A stretch of 64,000 bases of DNA from an uncultured Holophagaceae bacterium (GTDB lineage Bacteria > Acidobacteriota > Holophagae > Holophagales > Holophagaceae): positions 124,001 to 188,000 of the forward strand of contig CAISFO010000060.1 of the NCBI GenBank assembly GCA_903884655.1. Direction: 5' to 3'. A program made the position numbers and the translations under genes. The number at the start of each line of letters is the position of its first letter. Positions within the stretch are counted from its first letter, which is position 1. Below, piece after piece: positions 46,122 to 54,106 of the stretch. Under the pieces are notes generated by a model, which had not been told where the DNA came from, made no database searches, and saw only the letters and a list, made by a program, of their open reading frames with translations.

Positions 46122-46991
46122 ATGCCGAACGACCTGCGCTTTTCCAAATTCCACGTGCTCGGGAACGACTACCTGGTGGTCGACCCCACGCAGACCACCT
46201 TCGATCTGGACCCCAAGCGGATCAAGGCCCTGTGCGACCGGCGCCTGGGCATCGGCTCGGATGGCCTCCTGGTCGGCCCCCTGGAGGTCCCGGAATTTCC
46301 CGGGGCCTTCGGCCTGCGGATCTTCAATCCGGATGGTTCGGAAGCGGAAACCAGCGGGGATGGCATCCGCATTTTCGCCCGGTACCTCTCCGAGGCCGGC
46401 CACGCGAAGGGTCCCGAACTCCGGATCCGGACCGTGGCGGGCACCTCCGAGGTCCGGCTGCTGGAAGCCGATGGCAGCCTGGTCCAGGTGGACATGGGCG
46501 TGCCCACCTTCCGGGCCGGCGACATCCCTTTCACCGGCATCTCCGCCCAGCTTGAGGTGCTGGAAACCCCGCTGTTTCTCCCCACCGGGCCCGTCACCAT
46601 CACGGCCCTCAACCTGGGGAACCCCCACTGCGTCATCTTCCCCGGGGAGGTATCACAGGCCAATGCCTGCCGGCTGGGCCCCAAGATCGAGCGCCACCCG
46701 GAGTTCCCTGAGCGGGTCAACGTCCTGCTGGTGGAAGTGGTCGACAAGAAGCGCATCCGCATCGAGATCTGGGAGCGAGGCGCGGGCTACACGCCCGCCT
46801 CGGGCAGCAGCGCGGCGGCCGCGGCAGCCTGCCGGCGCCTGGGCCTGGTGGACGACCAGGTCACCGTCCAGATGCCCGGCGGCAGCCTGGGCATCGAGTT
46901 CTCCCAGGGGGGCCATATCCTCATGTCGGGGCCGGTCCAGCCCGTCTTCCAGGGCCAGATGCACCCGGAGTGGGCCCCGAACCTTGCATGA
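46122..46991 (+). CDS. Diaminopimelate-epimerase homologue lacking both catalytic cysteines
   Basis: 289 residues from the ATG at 46122. The two-lobed DapF fold is clear: FHVLGNDYLVVD, FNPDGSEAETSGDGIRIFAR, NLGNPHCVIF and ERGAGYTPASGSSAAAAA. In genuine DapF the two lobes supply Cys in GNGxRC and ACGxG. Here the first position is Ile84 (SGDGIRIF) and the second is Ser227 (PASGSS); the Glu of GAGET is Tyr223. It therefore should not epimerise diaminopimelate by the known two-base mechanism. It may be a paralogue with another role, next to a DJ-1/PfpI gene. Automated annotation would call it dapF. Confidence 0.85.
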   Translation: MPNDLRFSKFHVLGNDYLVVDPTQTTFDLDPKRIKALCDRRLGIGSDGLLVGPLEVPEFPGAFGLRIFNPDGSEAETSGDGIRIFARYLSEAGHAKGPELRIRTVAGTSEVRLLEADGSLVQVDMGVPTFRAGDIPFTGISAQLEVLETPLFLPTGPVTITALNLGNPHCVIFPGEVSQANACRLGPKIERHPEFPERVNVLLVEVVDKKRIRIEIWERGAGYTPASGSSAAAAAACRRLGLVDDQVTVQMPGGSLGIEFSQGGHILMSGPVQPVFQGQMHPEWAPNLA

Positions 46992-47052
46992 CAGCTTTTC
47001 CCTCTAGGCAGGCGCCTGCGGGCAACCCATAATAACTTTTTGCAGGATCTTT

Positions 47053-47182
47053 GTCAGTTTCATCACGCGATATCCAGAAAGGTGGAGGGACGGGCCCTGT
47101 GAAACCTTGGCAACCTGCGGAAGCAAGGTGCCAATTCCTGCTGCGAGCGATCGCAGAGAGATGCTGAAGTGTCTGAACTGAC
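47053..47182 (+). ncRNA. SAM-I (S-box) riboswitch
   Basis: The conserved core is present: CAGAAAGGTGGAGGGACGGG, CCCTGTGAAACCTTGGCAACC, GGTGCCAATTCC and AGAGATGCTGA. The outer P1 helix can form between GTCAGTT (47053-47059) and AACTGAC (47176-47182). It lies upstream of the metB-type gene and should lower its expression when S-adenosylmethionine is abundant. Confidence 0.9.
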
Positions 47183-47218
47183 ATGGACAGGGGCCCGAGC
47201 AATCGGGCCCCTGTCCAT
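47183..47218 (+). terminator. Expression-platform hairpin of the SAM riboswitch
   Basis: A perfect 16-bp stem, ATGGACAGGGGCCCGA with TCGGGCCCCTGTCCAT around GCAA, starts right after the P1 helix. It is followed by ATATATC rather than a T-run, so it may act as a weak terminator or block ribosome access. Confidence 0.7.
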
Positions 47219-47263
47219 ATATCGGTGTTGAACGATGAGGATCTTCCTTTCCAGGAGGCTCTA

Positions 47264-48538
47264 GTGAGCGAGCAGTACCTCGATACCAACGTGCCGGGCA
47301 ACCCGGCCTACCACTTCACCATCCAGCCCCCGGTCCGGGAGGGCGGTGCCGGCTGGCACCAGCGGCCCGAGCTGGTGCCCGGTGCGGGCATGGCCACCAA
47401 GTGCGTGCACGGCGGCGTCCAGCCTGATCCCGCCTATGGCGCGGTCATGCCGCCCCTGTACCTGTCCTCCACCTTCGCCTTCAAGGACATCTGCACCAAC
47501 GCGGGCTACGACTACACCCGCAGCGGCAACCCCACCCGCGCGGCCCTGGAGGAGGCCATCGCCCTGCTGGAGGGCGGCTACGGCGCCACCTGCACCAGCA
47601 CGGGCATGAGCGCCATCCTGGTGGCCCTGAACCTGCTGCCCCACGGCAGCCACCTCATTTCCACCGTGGACTGCTACGGCGGCACCTTCCGGCTGCTGGA
47701 GCATGCCCGGCGCTTCTACGGGCTGGACGTCACCTACCTGGATCTGGCGGATCTCGACGCCCTGAAGGCCGCGATCAAGCCCAACACGCGCATGATCTGG
47801 GTCGAGACGCCCTCCAACCCCCTGCTTCGGCTCACGGACATCGCCGCCGTGGCCCAGATCGGCCACACCCAGCCGGACTGTCTGGTCGCCGTGGACAACA
47901 CCTTCCTGTCCCCCTTCCTCCAGCGCCCCTTCGAGCTGGGCGCCGACCTGGTCATCCACTCCACCACCAAGTACCTCAACGGCCACAGCGATGTGGTGGG
48001 TGGGGTCGTGGTGGCGGCGCCGGGCAACCTGGCCCTCACCCAGCAGATCCAGGCCGTGAACAACCTGCTGGGCACCTCCCAGGCGCCCCATGACTGCTTC
48101 CTGGTGCTGCGGGGCCTGAAGACCCTGCCCCTGCGCATGCGCCAGCACGAAGCCAACGCCCAGCAGCTCGCCGAGTTCCTTCACGCCCATCCCGCCGTGG
48201 GCAAGGTCCACTTCCCGGGCCTGCCCAGCCATCCCCAGCATGCCCTTGCGAAGCAGCAGCAGAAGGGCTTCGGTGCCATGCTCAGCTTCGAGCTGAAGCA
48301 GGGTGGCAACGAGCGCCTGAACCACGTGCTGCGGAGCCTGAAGTGGTTCACCCTGGCCGAAAGCCTGGGCGGCGTGGAATCCCTGGTGGCCCACCCCGCC
48401 TCCATGACCCACGCCTCCATGACCCCTGAGGCCCGCCGCCGCGCCGGCATCAGCGACGACCTCATCCGCCTGTCCATCGGACTGGAGGACGTGGCCGACC
48501 TGCGCGCCGACCTCGAGCAGGCCCTGGCTTTCGCCTGA
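47264..48538 (+). CDS. metB: Cystathionine gamma-synthase family PLP enzyme
   Basis: 424 residues from the GTG at 47264, which has AGGAGG six bases upstream; the conserved part begins at MATKCVHGG, 42 residues later, where an ATG without ribosome binding site exists. Cys/Met metabolism PLP enzyme: YDYTRSGNPTRAALEEAIA, WVETPSNPLLRLTDI, VAVDNTFLSPFLQRP and HSTTKYLNGHSDVVGG with the Schiff-base Lys. It joins cysteine or sulfide to an activated homoserine. The S-box riboswitch upstream supports a role in methionine synthesis. O-acetylhomoserine sulfhydrylase or cystathionine lyase are alternatives. Confidence 0.88.
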   Translation: MSEQYLDTNVPGNPAYHFTIQPPVREGGAGWHQRPELVPGAGMATKCVHGGVQPDPAYGAVMPPLYLSSTFAFKDICTNAGYDYTRSGNPTRAALEEAIALLEGGYGATCTSTGMSAILVALNLLPHGSHLISTVDCYGGTFRLLEHARRFYGLDVTYLDLADLDALKAAIKPNTRMIWVETPSNPLLRLTDIAAVAQIGHTQPDCLVAVDNTFLSPFLQRPFELGADLVIHSTTKYLNGHSDVVGGVVVAAPGNLALTQQIQAVNNLLGTSQAPHDCFLVLRGLKTLPLRMRQHEANAQQLAEFLHAHPAVGKVHFPGLPSHPQHALAKQQQKGFGAMLSFELKQGGNERLNHVLRSLKWFTLAESLGGVESLVAHPASMTHASMTPEARRRAGISDDLIRLSIGLEDVADLRADLEQALAFA

Positions 48539-48728
48539 CCGGCGCCTCGTCCCGGTTCGGCCTGTGCCCTGGCAGCGCGGCTTAATCCACCCTGCCAGGG
48601 GCAGGCTGCGCCCGGCCTCCCCAGGTCTAACTCCAGGCCGAATCTGGGTGGCGACTTCGACAGCGACCATGTCTGCAGCCGCCCTCGGCCAGGCGATGAC
48701 GGGCCCCGGTGGTTTATGGACTTATGAT

Positions 48729-48780
48729 CTGGAAGGATGTCACCGGCCACTCTCGGGCGAGACGTGGCTTTGGTTTCCAG
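48729..48780 (+). promoter_or_regulatory. Candidate structured leader upstream of the HEAT-repeat lipoprotein gene
   Basis: An outer stem CTGGAA/TTCCAG (48729-48734 with 48775-48780) encloses a long hairpin GCCAC-TCTCG-GG-CGAGA-C-GTGGC (48746-48768). It ends just before the AGGAGG of the following gene, so folding could influence translation. I do not recognise it as a known riboswitch. Confidence 0.4.
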
Positions 48781-48796
48781 TCCCAGGAGGTGTCCC

Positions 48797-49642
48797 ATGT
48801 CCAGGAAGCCCCTTGCGTGGTTTCTCGCGGAAGCGGCGCTTGGCCTCGCGGTCCTGGCCTGCAGGAACCCAGGTGCCGCATCGCCCAAGCCCGCAGCACC
48901 CGCCCCCCAGCTCAAAGTCGCCGAGGCAGTCAAGGAACCGGAGTTCAAGCCCGCCCCGCAGGTGACGCAAGCCGAGCGGTCCGTGGGCCGGGACAAAGTG
49001 ACGGCTTTGGCCGAAGCCGACGTCGGCAAGAATGCGGCCCAGCCCGCCCCACCCCAGACAGCCACCGGGGACGCTCCGGTCAGCGACTCGAAGGCCTTGA
49101 AGGACAAGGACAATCCGGCCAGCGCCTCGAAGGACGAGGATGAGCATCCGGCCGAGCAGTTCGTCCTGGCCCAGGTGGCCAGGACGGACAAGGACTGGAG
49201 CGTGCGCAAGGTGGCCGTGGAGCAACTGACCAGCCAGAGCGTCCTCGCGCAGGTCGCCACGATGGATGAAGAACCAGAGGTGCGCAAGCTCGCGGCGAGT
49301 CGACTGACGGTCCAGGCCGCCCTGGCCAAGGTCGCCACCCGCGACAAGGACTGGACCGTGCGGAAGTTGGCCACGGGGATGCTGACCGACCAGGCCGAGC
49401 TGGCGGGAGTGGCCGTGCATGAGGAAGACCCGGACATCCGCAAGGTTGCCGTGAGCCTGTTGACGGACCAGTCGGCCCTGGCCCGGGTGGCCAGGAGCGA
49501 CAGGGACTGGAGTGTGCGCAAGTCAGCTGTGGAGAAGGTGACGGACAAGACCGTGCTGGCCCAGATCGCCACCAGCGACCGGGACCCAGAGATCCGCAAG
49601 CTCGCACTGGGCAGGCTGACCGAAAAGGCCGCCACACCCTAG
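48797..49642 (+). CDS. Lipoprotein with HEAT-like repeats
   Basis: 281 residues from the ATG at 48797 (AGGAGG upstream). The signal region ends in a lipobox-like VLAC at about Cys22, so it is probably lipid-anchored. A disordered Ala/Pro/Lys-rich linker (to about residue 120) leads to six 26-residue HEAT-like repeats of the form VLAQVARTDKDWSVRKVAVE. Odd-numbered repeats carry DKDW or DRDW at the turn and even-numbered ones EEP, EDP or RDP, so the real unit is a 52-residue doublet repeated three times. Such repeats bind proteins; the partner is unknown. Confidence 0.72.
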   Translation: MSRKPLAWFLAEAALGLAVLACRNPGAASPKPAAPAPQLKVAEAVKEPEFKPAPQVTQAERSVGRDKVTALAEADVGKNAAQPAPPQTATGDAPVSDSKALKDKDNPASASKDEDEHPAEQFVLAQVARTDKDWSVRKVAVEQLTSQSVLAQVATMDEEPEVRKLAASRLTVQAALAKVATRDKDWTVRKLATGMLTDQAELAGVAVHEEDPDIRKVAVSLLTDQSALARVARSDRDWSVRKSAVEKVTDKTVLAQIATSDRDPEIRKLALGRLTEKAATP

Positions 49643-49674
49643 GAAGGATCGGCGGATCAATCGGCTCCGCGGTG

Positions 49675-50142
49675 CTACTTGATCCCCACCAGTTCCACAT
49701 CGAAGATCAGATCGGCATTGGGGGGAATGTCGCCGCCGGCGCCGCGGGGACCGTAGCCAAGGGCTGAGGGGATGTAGAGGGTGCGCTTGCCGCCCACCTT
49801 CATGGTGATCACGCCCTCGTCCCAGCCTTTGATCACCCGGCCCACACCGATGGGGATGGCCAGCGGCTCACCGCGGTCCACAGAGCTGTCGAACTTCTTG
49901 CCCTTCCCGCCCTTGCCATCGTTCAGCCAGCCGGTGTAGTGGACCGAGCAGCTCTGCCCCGGCTGGGGTGCGGCGCCCTTGCCCACCACGGTATCCACAT
50001 ACTTCAGGCCGGATTCGGTGGTGATCATTTTGGGTCCTTTGCGCTTGGCGGCTTTCGCCTTGGGCGAAGCCGGCGTGGGTTCGGTGGAAGCAAGGGGCAG
50101 GGCCAGGGCCAGGACAAAAAGGCAGAGGAGGGGTCGAGTCAT
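49675..50142 (-). CDS. Exported FKBP-type peptidyl-prolyl isomerase
   Basis: 155 residues from the ATG at 50142. A signal peptide (TRPLLCLFVLALALPLAST) and a short Lys-rich stretch precede a single FKBP domain: GQSCSVHYTGWLNDG, KKFDSSVDRGEPLAIPIG, VIKGWDEGVITMKVGGKRT and a C-terminal DLIFDVELVGIK. It should speed proline isomerisation in periplasmic proteins. It is convergent with the HEAT-repeat gene. Confidence 0.92.
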   Translation of the reverse strand: MTRPLLCLFVLALALPLASTEPTPASPKAKAAKRKGPKMITTESGLKYVDTVVGKGAAPQPGQSCSVHYTGWLNDGKGGKGKKFDSSVDRGEPLAIPIGVGRVIKGWDEGVITMKVGGKRTLYIPSALGYGPRGAGGDIPPNADLIFDVELVGIK

Positions 50143-50188
50143 GGGCAGCTCCAGGATGGCCTTCCATCTTACCGAAGCGCTCGAAGCC

Positions 50189-50833
50189 TCAGGCCATGAC
50201 CTGCTCGAACAGGTGAGCCGCCGTACTGGCCAGCGCTTCCAGCAGCTCGGCCTGGTCGGGGTCGATGCGGTCGGGCCGCACATCATTGCAGTGGATCAGG
50301 CCATAGGTCACCTGGTCCCGGCGGATGGGGAAGAGGCCGACGGTTTCATAGCCTGCGGTATGACACCGGCCGCGCAGCTCTCCGAGCCTCTGGACCTCCT
50401 CGACGGCCTTGAGCAGCCGGCTGGTTGACCCGGTGAGGAAGCTGCCGCAGGCGCGGAAGCACGGCAGCGTCGGATCCACCCTCCCCGTCAGGACGCTGCC
50501 GCAGAGGCAGGCCAAGAGTGGTTTCCGGTTCGCGTCCCGGCGCAGATGCCCGGCATCATCCAGGCTGCAGAGGTGGTTTTCCAGGTCCAGAAAGCAGTTG
50601 GGGAAGCCGAGGCTGGCGACATAGGGAAAGTCTGGCCCCTCCTTCAGGCGGATGGCCACCGCCTGGCAGCCCGAGAGCTGCTGGGCCAGGAGCACCAGCT
50701 GCCAGGCGATCTCCTGCGGGGAGGTCTGCGCGTTGGTCAGGCGTAGCAGGTTGAGAAAAGTCCTTCGCTCCAGGTCGAGGCGACCCTTCTCCGGCAGCTG
50801 GTCTGTCGTCCGAGCTTGGAAAAGTTCGGCCAT
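50189..50833 (-). CDS. GAF-like sensor domain protein
   Basis: 214 residues without a signal peptide or membrane segment. The central 150 residues resemble the GAF domains found in delta-proteobacterial and acidobacterial signalling proteins: AIRLKEGPDFPYVASLGF, then a Cys-rich loop CLCGSVLTG...CFRACGS, then ETVGLFPIRRDQVTYGLIHC. In related proteins this module sits before a histidine kinase or GGDEF domain; here it stands alone. The grouped cysteines suggest redox or metal sensing, which is inference. Confidence 0.68.
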   Translation of the reverse strand: MAELFQARTTDQLPEKGRLDLERRTFLNLLRLTNAQTSPQEIAWQLVLLAQQLSGCQAVAIRLKEGPDFPYVASLGFPNCFLDLENHLCSLDDAGHLRRDANRKPLLACLCGSVLTGRVDPTLPCFRACGSFLTGSTSRLLKAVEEVQRLGELRGRCHTAGYETVGLFPIRRDQVTYGLIHCNDVRPDRIDPDQAELLEALASTAAHLFEQVMA

Positions 50834-50892
50834 GGGGGACTCCCACAGCTTTATCGGTCAAGTCATCCAGGATGATAAGTTTTGTAATCAAA

Positions 50893-51807
50893 TCACCTTG
50901 AAGTGCTTTGATTTAACGACGCGAGGTCTTCCGCCGTCAGGCGGAGGGTGCGGGCCCCCCAGTTCTCTTCCAGATGGGCGAGGGAAGAGGTGCCGGGAAT
51001 GGGCAGCATCATGGGGGACCGCGCCAGCAGCCAGGCCAGGGCCACCTGGGCCGGGGTGGCGCCCTGCCGGGCCGCGACTTCGGCCAGGACGCCTTGGGGC
51101 TGGGCGTGGGCCCCCACGGCCAGGGGGAAGAAGGGCAGGAAGGGAAGTCCCTGGGCGGTGCAGAAATCCAGCACGTCCTCGGGTTCATCCACCTCGGCGT
51201 GGGTCGCCTTGGCCAGGAAGCCCGAGCCTCCGGTAATGCTGAAGAAGTTCTGGACCGTTGCCACCGGCGTGCGTTGCAGGGCGGCCTTGACCTGGGCGGT
51301 GTTCACATTGCTGAGGCCGATGTGCCGCAGCTTGCCTTCGGCACGCAGCTGGATGAGGGTGTCCAGGGTTTCCAGGAAGGGCACGTCGTTGGCGATGAAC
51401 CGCAAGTGGACGAGCTCGATGCAGTCCCGCCGCAGCTCCCGCAGGTCGTGCTCGCAACCCTGCCGAAGTTCCTCGGGGCGGTTGAAGGGGGCCCAGCCCT
51501 TGTCCGGAGTGCGCTTGCCGCCCAGCTTGGTGGCGATGAGCACGTCCGCAGGATAGGGGTGGATGGCCTCGGCAATGATGGGATTGGCCACATGGGGCCC
51601 GTAGTACCAGGACGTGTCGATGAGCTGCACGCCCAGATCCACGGCCCGCCGCACCACGTTCCTGGCATTTCCCGGGTCCGCCGGCGGCCCCCACACATCC
51701 TTGCCCGGCAGGCGCATGGCGCCGAATCCCAGGCGGCGAACGGAGTGGTCCCCCACCTTGAGGGTGGAGGGCCCGTGGGCGAAGGCGGGGGAGGAATCCT
51801 TGGTCAT
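50893..51807 (-). CDS. Aldo/keto reductase
   Basis: 304 residues from the ATG at 51807, eight bases after the M13 peptidase stop. The (beta/alpha)8 NADPH oxidoreductase is recognised by VRRLGFGAMRLPG, DTSWYYGP (catalytic Asp and Tyr), IATKLGGKRTPD (Lys), LVHLRFI (His) and HIGLSNVNTAQV, plus the C-terminal MLPIPGTSSLAHLEEN that binds the cofactor. The substrate cannot be told. It is probably co-transcribed with the peptidase gene upstream. Confidence 0.9.
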   Translation of the reverse strand: MTKDSSPAFAHGPSTLKVGDHSVRRLGFGAMRLPGKDVWGPPADPGNARNVVRRAVDLGVQLIDTSWYYGPHVANPIIAEAIHPYPADVLIATKLGGKRTPDKGWAPFNRPEELRQGCEHDLRELRRDCIELVHLRFIANDVPFLETLDTLIQLRAEGKLRHIGLSNVNTAQVKAALQRTPVATVQNFFSITGGSGFLAKATHAEVDEPEDVLDFCTAQGLPFLPFFPLAVGAHAQPQGVLAEVAARQGATPAQVALAWLLARSPMMLPIPGTSSLAHLEENWGARTLRLTAEDLASLNQSTSR

Positions 51808-51815
51808 CGTCACGC

Positions 51816-53858
51816 TCACCAGATGTGGGCGCGGCCCGCTTCGGGCCGCCACATGGGCTGCCCCTGCGTCACGCCGAAGGCTTCATGGAATTCGGGAATG
51901 ATGGAGAAGGGTCCGTTGACGCGCCATTTCGCCGGAGCGTGCACATCGCTCAGCAGTGACCGGCGCAGGGTCTCCTCCCGGGGCTGCAGGAGCCAGCCCA
52001 GGGCATAGCCGAGGAAGTACCGCTGCATGGGCGTGAGCCCGGCGATCCGCTCGCCCTTCTGGTACTGCTCGGTCTTCTTGAACGCATCCATGCCCAGCAG
52101 GAGCCCGCCGTAGTCGGCGATGTTCTCGCCGAGGGATGCTTGCCCGTTGATGTGGAGCCCAGGCAGCGGCTCGAACTCGTCGAACTGTTTGACCAGCAAC
52201 TCAGACTTCGCCTTGAACCGGGCCGCATCCTCCTCGGTCCACCAGTCCTTGAGATTGCCCTGGGCGTCGAACTTCCGCCCCTGGTCATCGAACCCGTGGG
52301 TGATTTCGTGCCCGATGGTCGATGCCGCGGAATAGCCGTAGACCAGGGCGTCATCCAGGTCCACGTCCGCCCAGCCTGGAACCATGAACTGGGCCGCGGG
52401 GAGCACGATCTCATTGTTGGACCAGCTGTAGTAGGCGTTGTAGGTCTGCGGGGTCATGTGCCATTCGGTGCGGTCCACCGGCTTGCCGAACTTCGCGAGC
52501 ATGTCGCTGAAGCGCCAGCGCCGGGCGCTCATCATGTTCTGGCAGTAGGACTGGCGGGCAATCACCAGGGAGGAGAAGTCCTTCCAGGTGTCCGGATAGC
52601 CGACCTTCTTCTTCATCGCGGCGAGTTTCGCCTTGGCCCTGGTCTTGGTCGCCTCGCTCATCCAGTCGAGGTGGTCGATGCGGTCCTGGTAGGCCAGCCG
52701 GATCGCCTCGACCATGTCCGAGTACCGCTGCTTCGCGGCTGCAGGGAAATACGCCTTCACAAAGAGCTTGCCGAGCACCATCCCCATGGCCTGCTCCTGC
52801 GCATCGAGAACATCCTTCCAACGCTCGCGGGGCACCTTCTGGCCCGAGAGGGCCTGCCGGTAGAACTTGAAGTGCTCCTCCTCGAAGGGCCTGCTCAAGT
52901 ACTCGCCGTAGGTCGCGATGAGCCGCACCCGGAGGTAGTCCTGCAACACCTCCAGGGGCGCGCTGGAGACCAGACCATTCAGCGCAGAGAAGAACTCGGG
53001 CTGGCCCACCAGGACGTAGGACGGACGCAGGCCCCACGCGCCTAGACGGGTCTTCCAGTCGATCACGGGACTGTTTTTTGTGGTGAATTCGCCAGGAGTC
53101 AGCTTGTGGTAGTTCTTCTGCGGATCGCGGAGGTCCTCAAGCTTGCGCGAAGCCTTCGCGAGCTCCGTCTCGAAGGCCAGCACGCGTTCGGCCGCGGCCT
53201 TGGCTGCGGTGTCCTTCCGCCCCAGCAGGGCCAGCACCCTCCCGATGTGCGCGAGGTAGGCTTCCCGGATCCCCTGGATGCCCTTGTCGGGGTTGAAGTA
53301 GAAGTCCCGTTCCGGCAGCCCGAGGCCGCCCTGGTTCAGGTGGACGGCCATCACCTCGCTGTCCTTCGCATCCTGGCCGACGTAGAACTCGAAGAAGGCT
53401 TCCACCCCCAAGGGTTTCCAGCCGAACGCCACATCCAGGGCCGCCTGGCGGGACTTGAGCGCGTCCACCTTGGCGAGTTCGGTCCGGAGCGGCTCCAGCC
53501 CGAGCCTGTCCGCCAGGGCCACGTCCATGGCCGTCGCCCAGAAGTCCCCGATCTGCTGGGCCTCCCTGCTGCTGGCCGGGCGGGCGGCCGCGGCCTGCTC
53601 GTTCACCTGGCGCAGGTTCACGTAGAGCTGTTCGCGAAGGACCTGGCCGATGCTCCAACTCGCCTCCGATGCCGGAATGGGATTCCGCTTGAACCACCCC
53701 CCGTTGGCATACTCGAAGAAATCGACGGCGGGGTTGACGGACGGATCCAGGTTGGCCTTGAGAATGTCCTCCCGGGGCGCCTGGGCCGACAGCTCACCGG
53801 CCGCCAGCACGAGCAGGGCAACCAGTGCAGCCTTGAACGGAAATGGACTGCCTCGCAT
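51816..53858 (-). CDS. M13 (neprilysin/PepO) family metallopeptidase
   Basis: 680 residues from the ATG at 53858, preceded by CCGGAGG. Signal peptide residues 1-26 end near GELSAQA. The mature protein starts with NLDPSVNPAVDFFEYANGGW, the M13 opening motif. The zinc site is HEITH at residues 517-521, with the third ligand Glu in GENIADYGG. NAYY and a C-terminal FAPAKWRVNGP-like motif (HAPAKWRVNGPF) are also typical. It cleaves oligopeptides in the periplasm or outside the cell. Confidence 0.95.
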   Translation of the reverse strand: MRGSPFPFKAALVALLVLAAGELSAQAPREDILKANLDPSVNPAVDFFEYANGGWFKRNPIPASEASWSIGQVLREQLYVNLRQVNEQAAAARPASSREAQQIGDFWATAMDVALADRLGLEPLRTELAKVDALKSRQAALDVAFGWKPLGVEAFFEFYVGQDAKDSEVMAVHLNQGGLGLPERDFYFNPDKGIQGIREAYLAHIGRVLALLGRKDTAAKAAAERVLAFETELAKASRKLEDLRDPQKNYHKLTPGEFTTKNSPVIDWKTRLGAWGLRPSYVLVGQPEFFSALNGLVSSAPLEVLQDYLRVRLIATYGEYLSRPFEEEHFKFYRQALSGQKVPRERWKDVLDAQEQAMGMVLGKLFVKAYFPAAAKQRYSDMVEAIRLAYQDRIDHLDWMSEATKTRAKAKLAAMKKKVGYPDTWKDFSSLVIARQSYCQNMMSARRWRFSDMLAKFGKPVDRTEWHMTPQTYNAYYSWSNNEIVLPAAQFMVPGWADVDLDDALVYGYSAASTIGHEITHGFDDQGRKFDAQGNLKDWWTEEDAARFKAKSELLVKQFDEFEPLPGLHINGQASLGENIADYGGLLLGMDAFKKTEQYQKGERIAGLTPMQRYFLGYALGWLLQPREETLRRSLLSDVHAPAKWRVNGPFSIIPEFHEAFGVTQGQPMWRPEAGRAHIW

Positions 53859-54106
53859 GGGACCTCCGGAGGGGGTTGAGGATTGCCAACCCGGATTGTG
53901 CCTCCGTGGGGGGTGGGCTGCAAACGTCATGGCGACGGCCAGGTCCCTGGGAAGGGTCGGGACCATCCGGTCCGCGGACACCAGACCCAGGAATCCGCAC
54001 GATCCTTTGATCTCAATTCCCATCCACGACTGGCAGCCCTGAGGGTGATCAAGCGGGAGCCTTCTGGCACCGATAGGAAAGCACATGAACACTGCCCGGA
54101 GTCACT

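Noticed and set aside
46122..46991. Functional diaminopimelate epimerase
   Set aside because: Both catalytic cysteines and the motif glutamate are substituted, so only a homologue is claimed.
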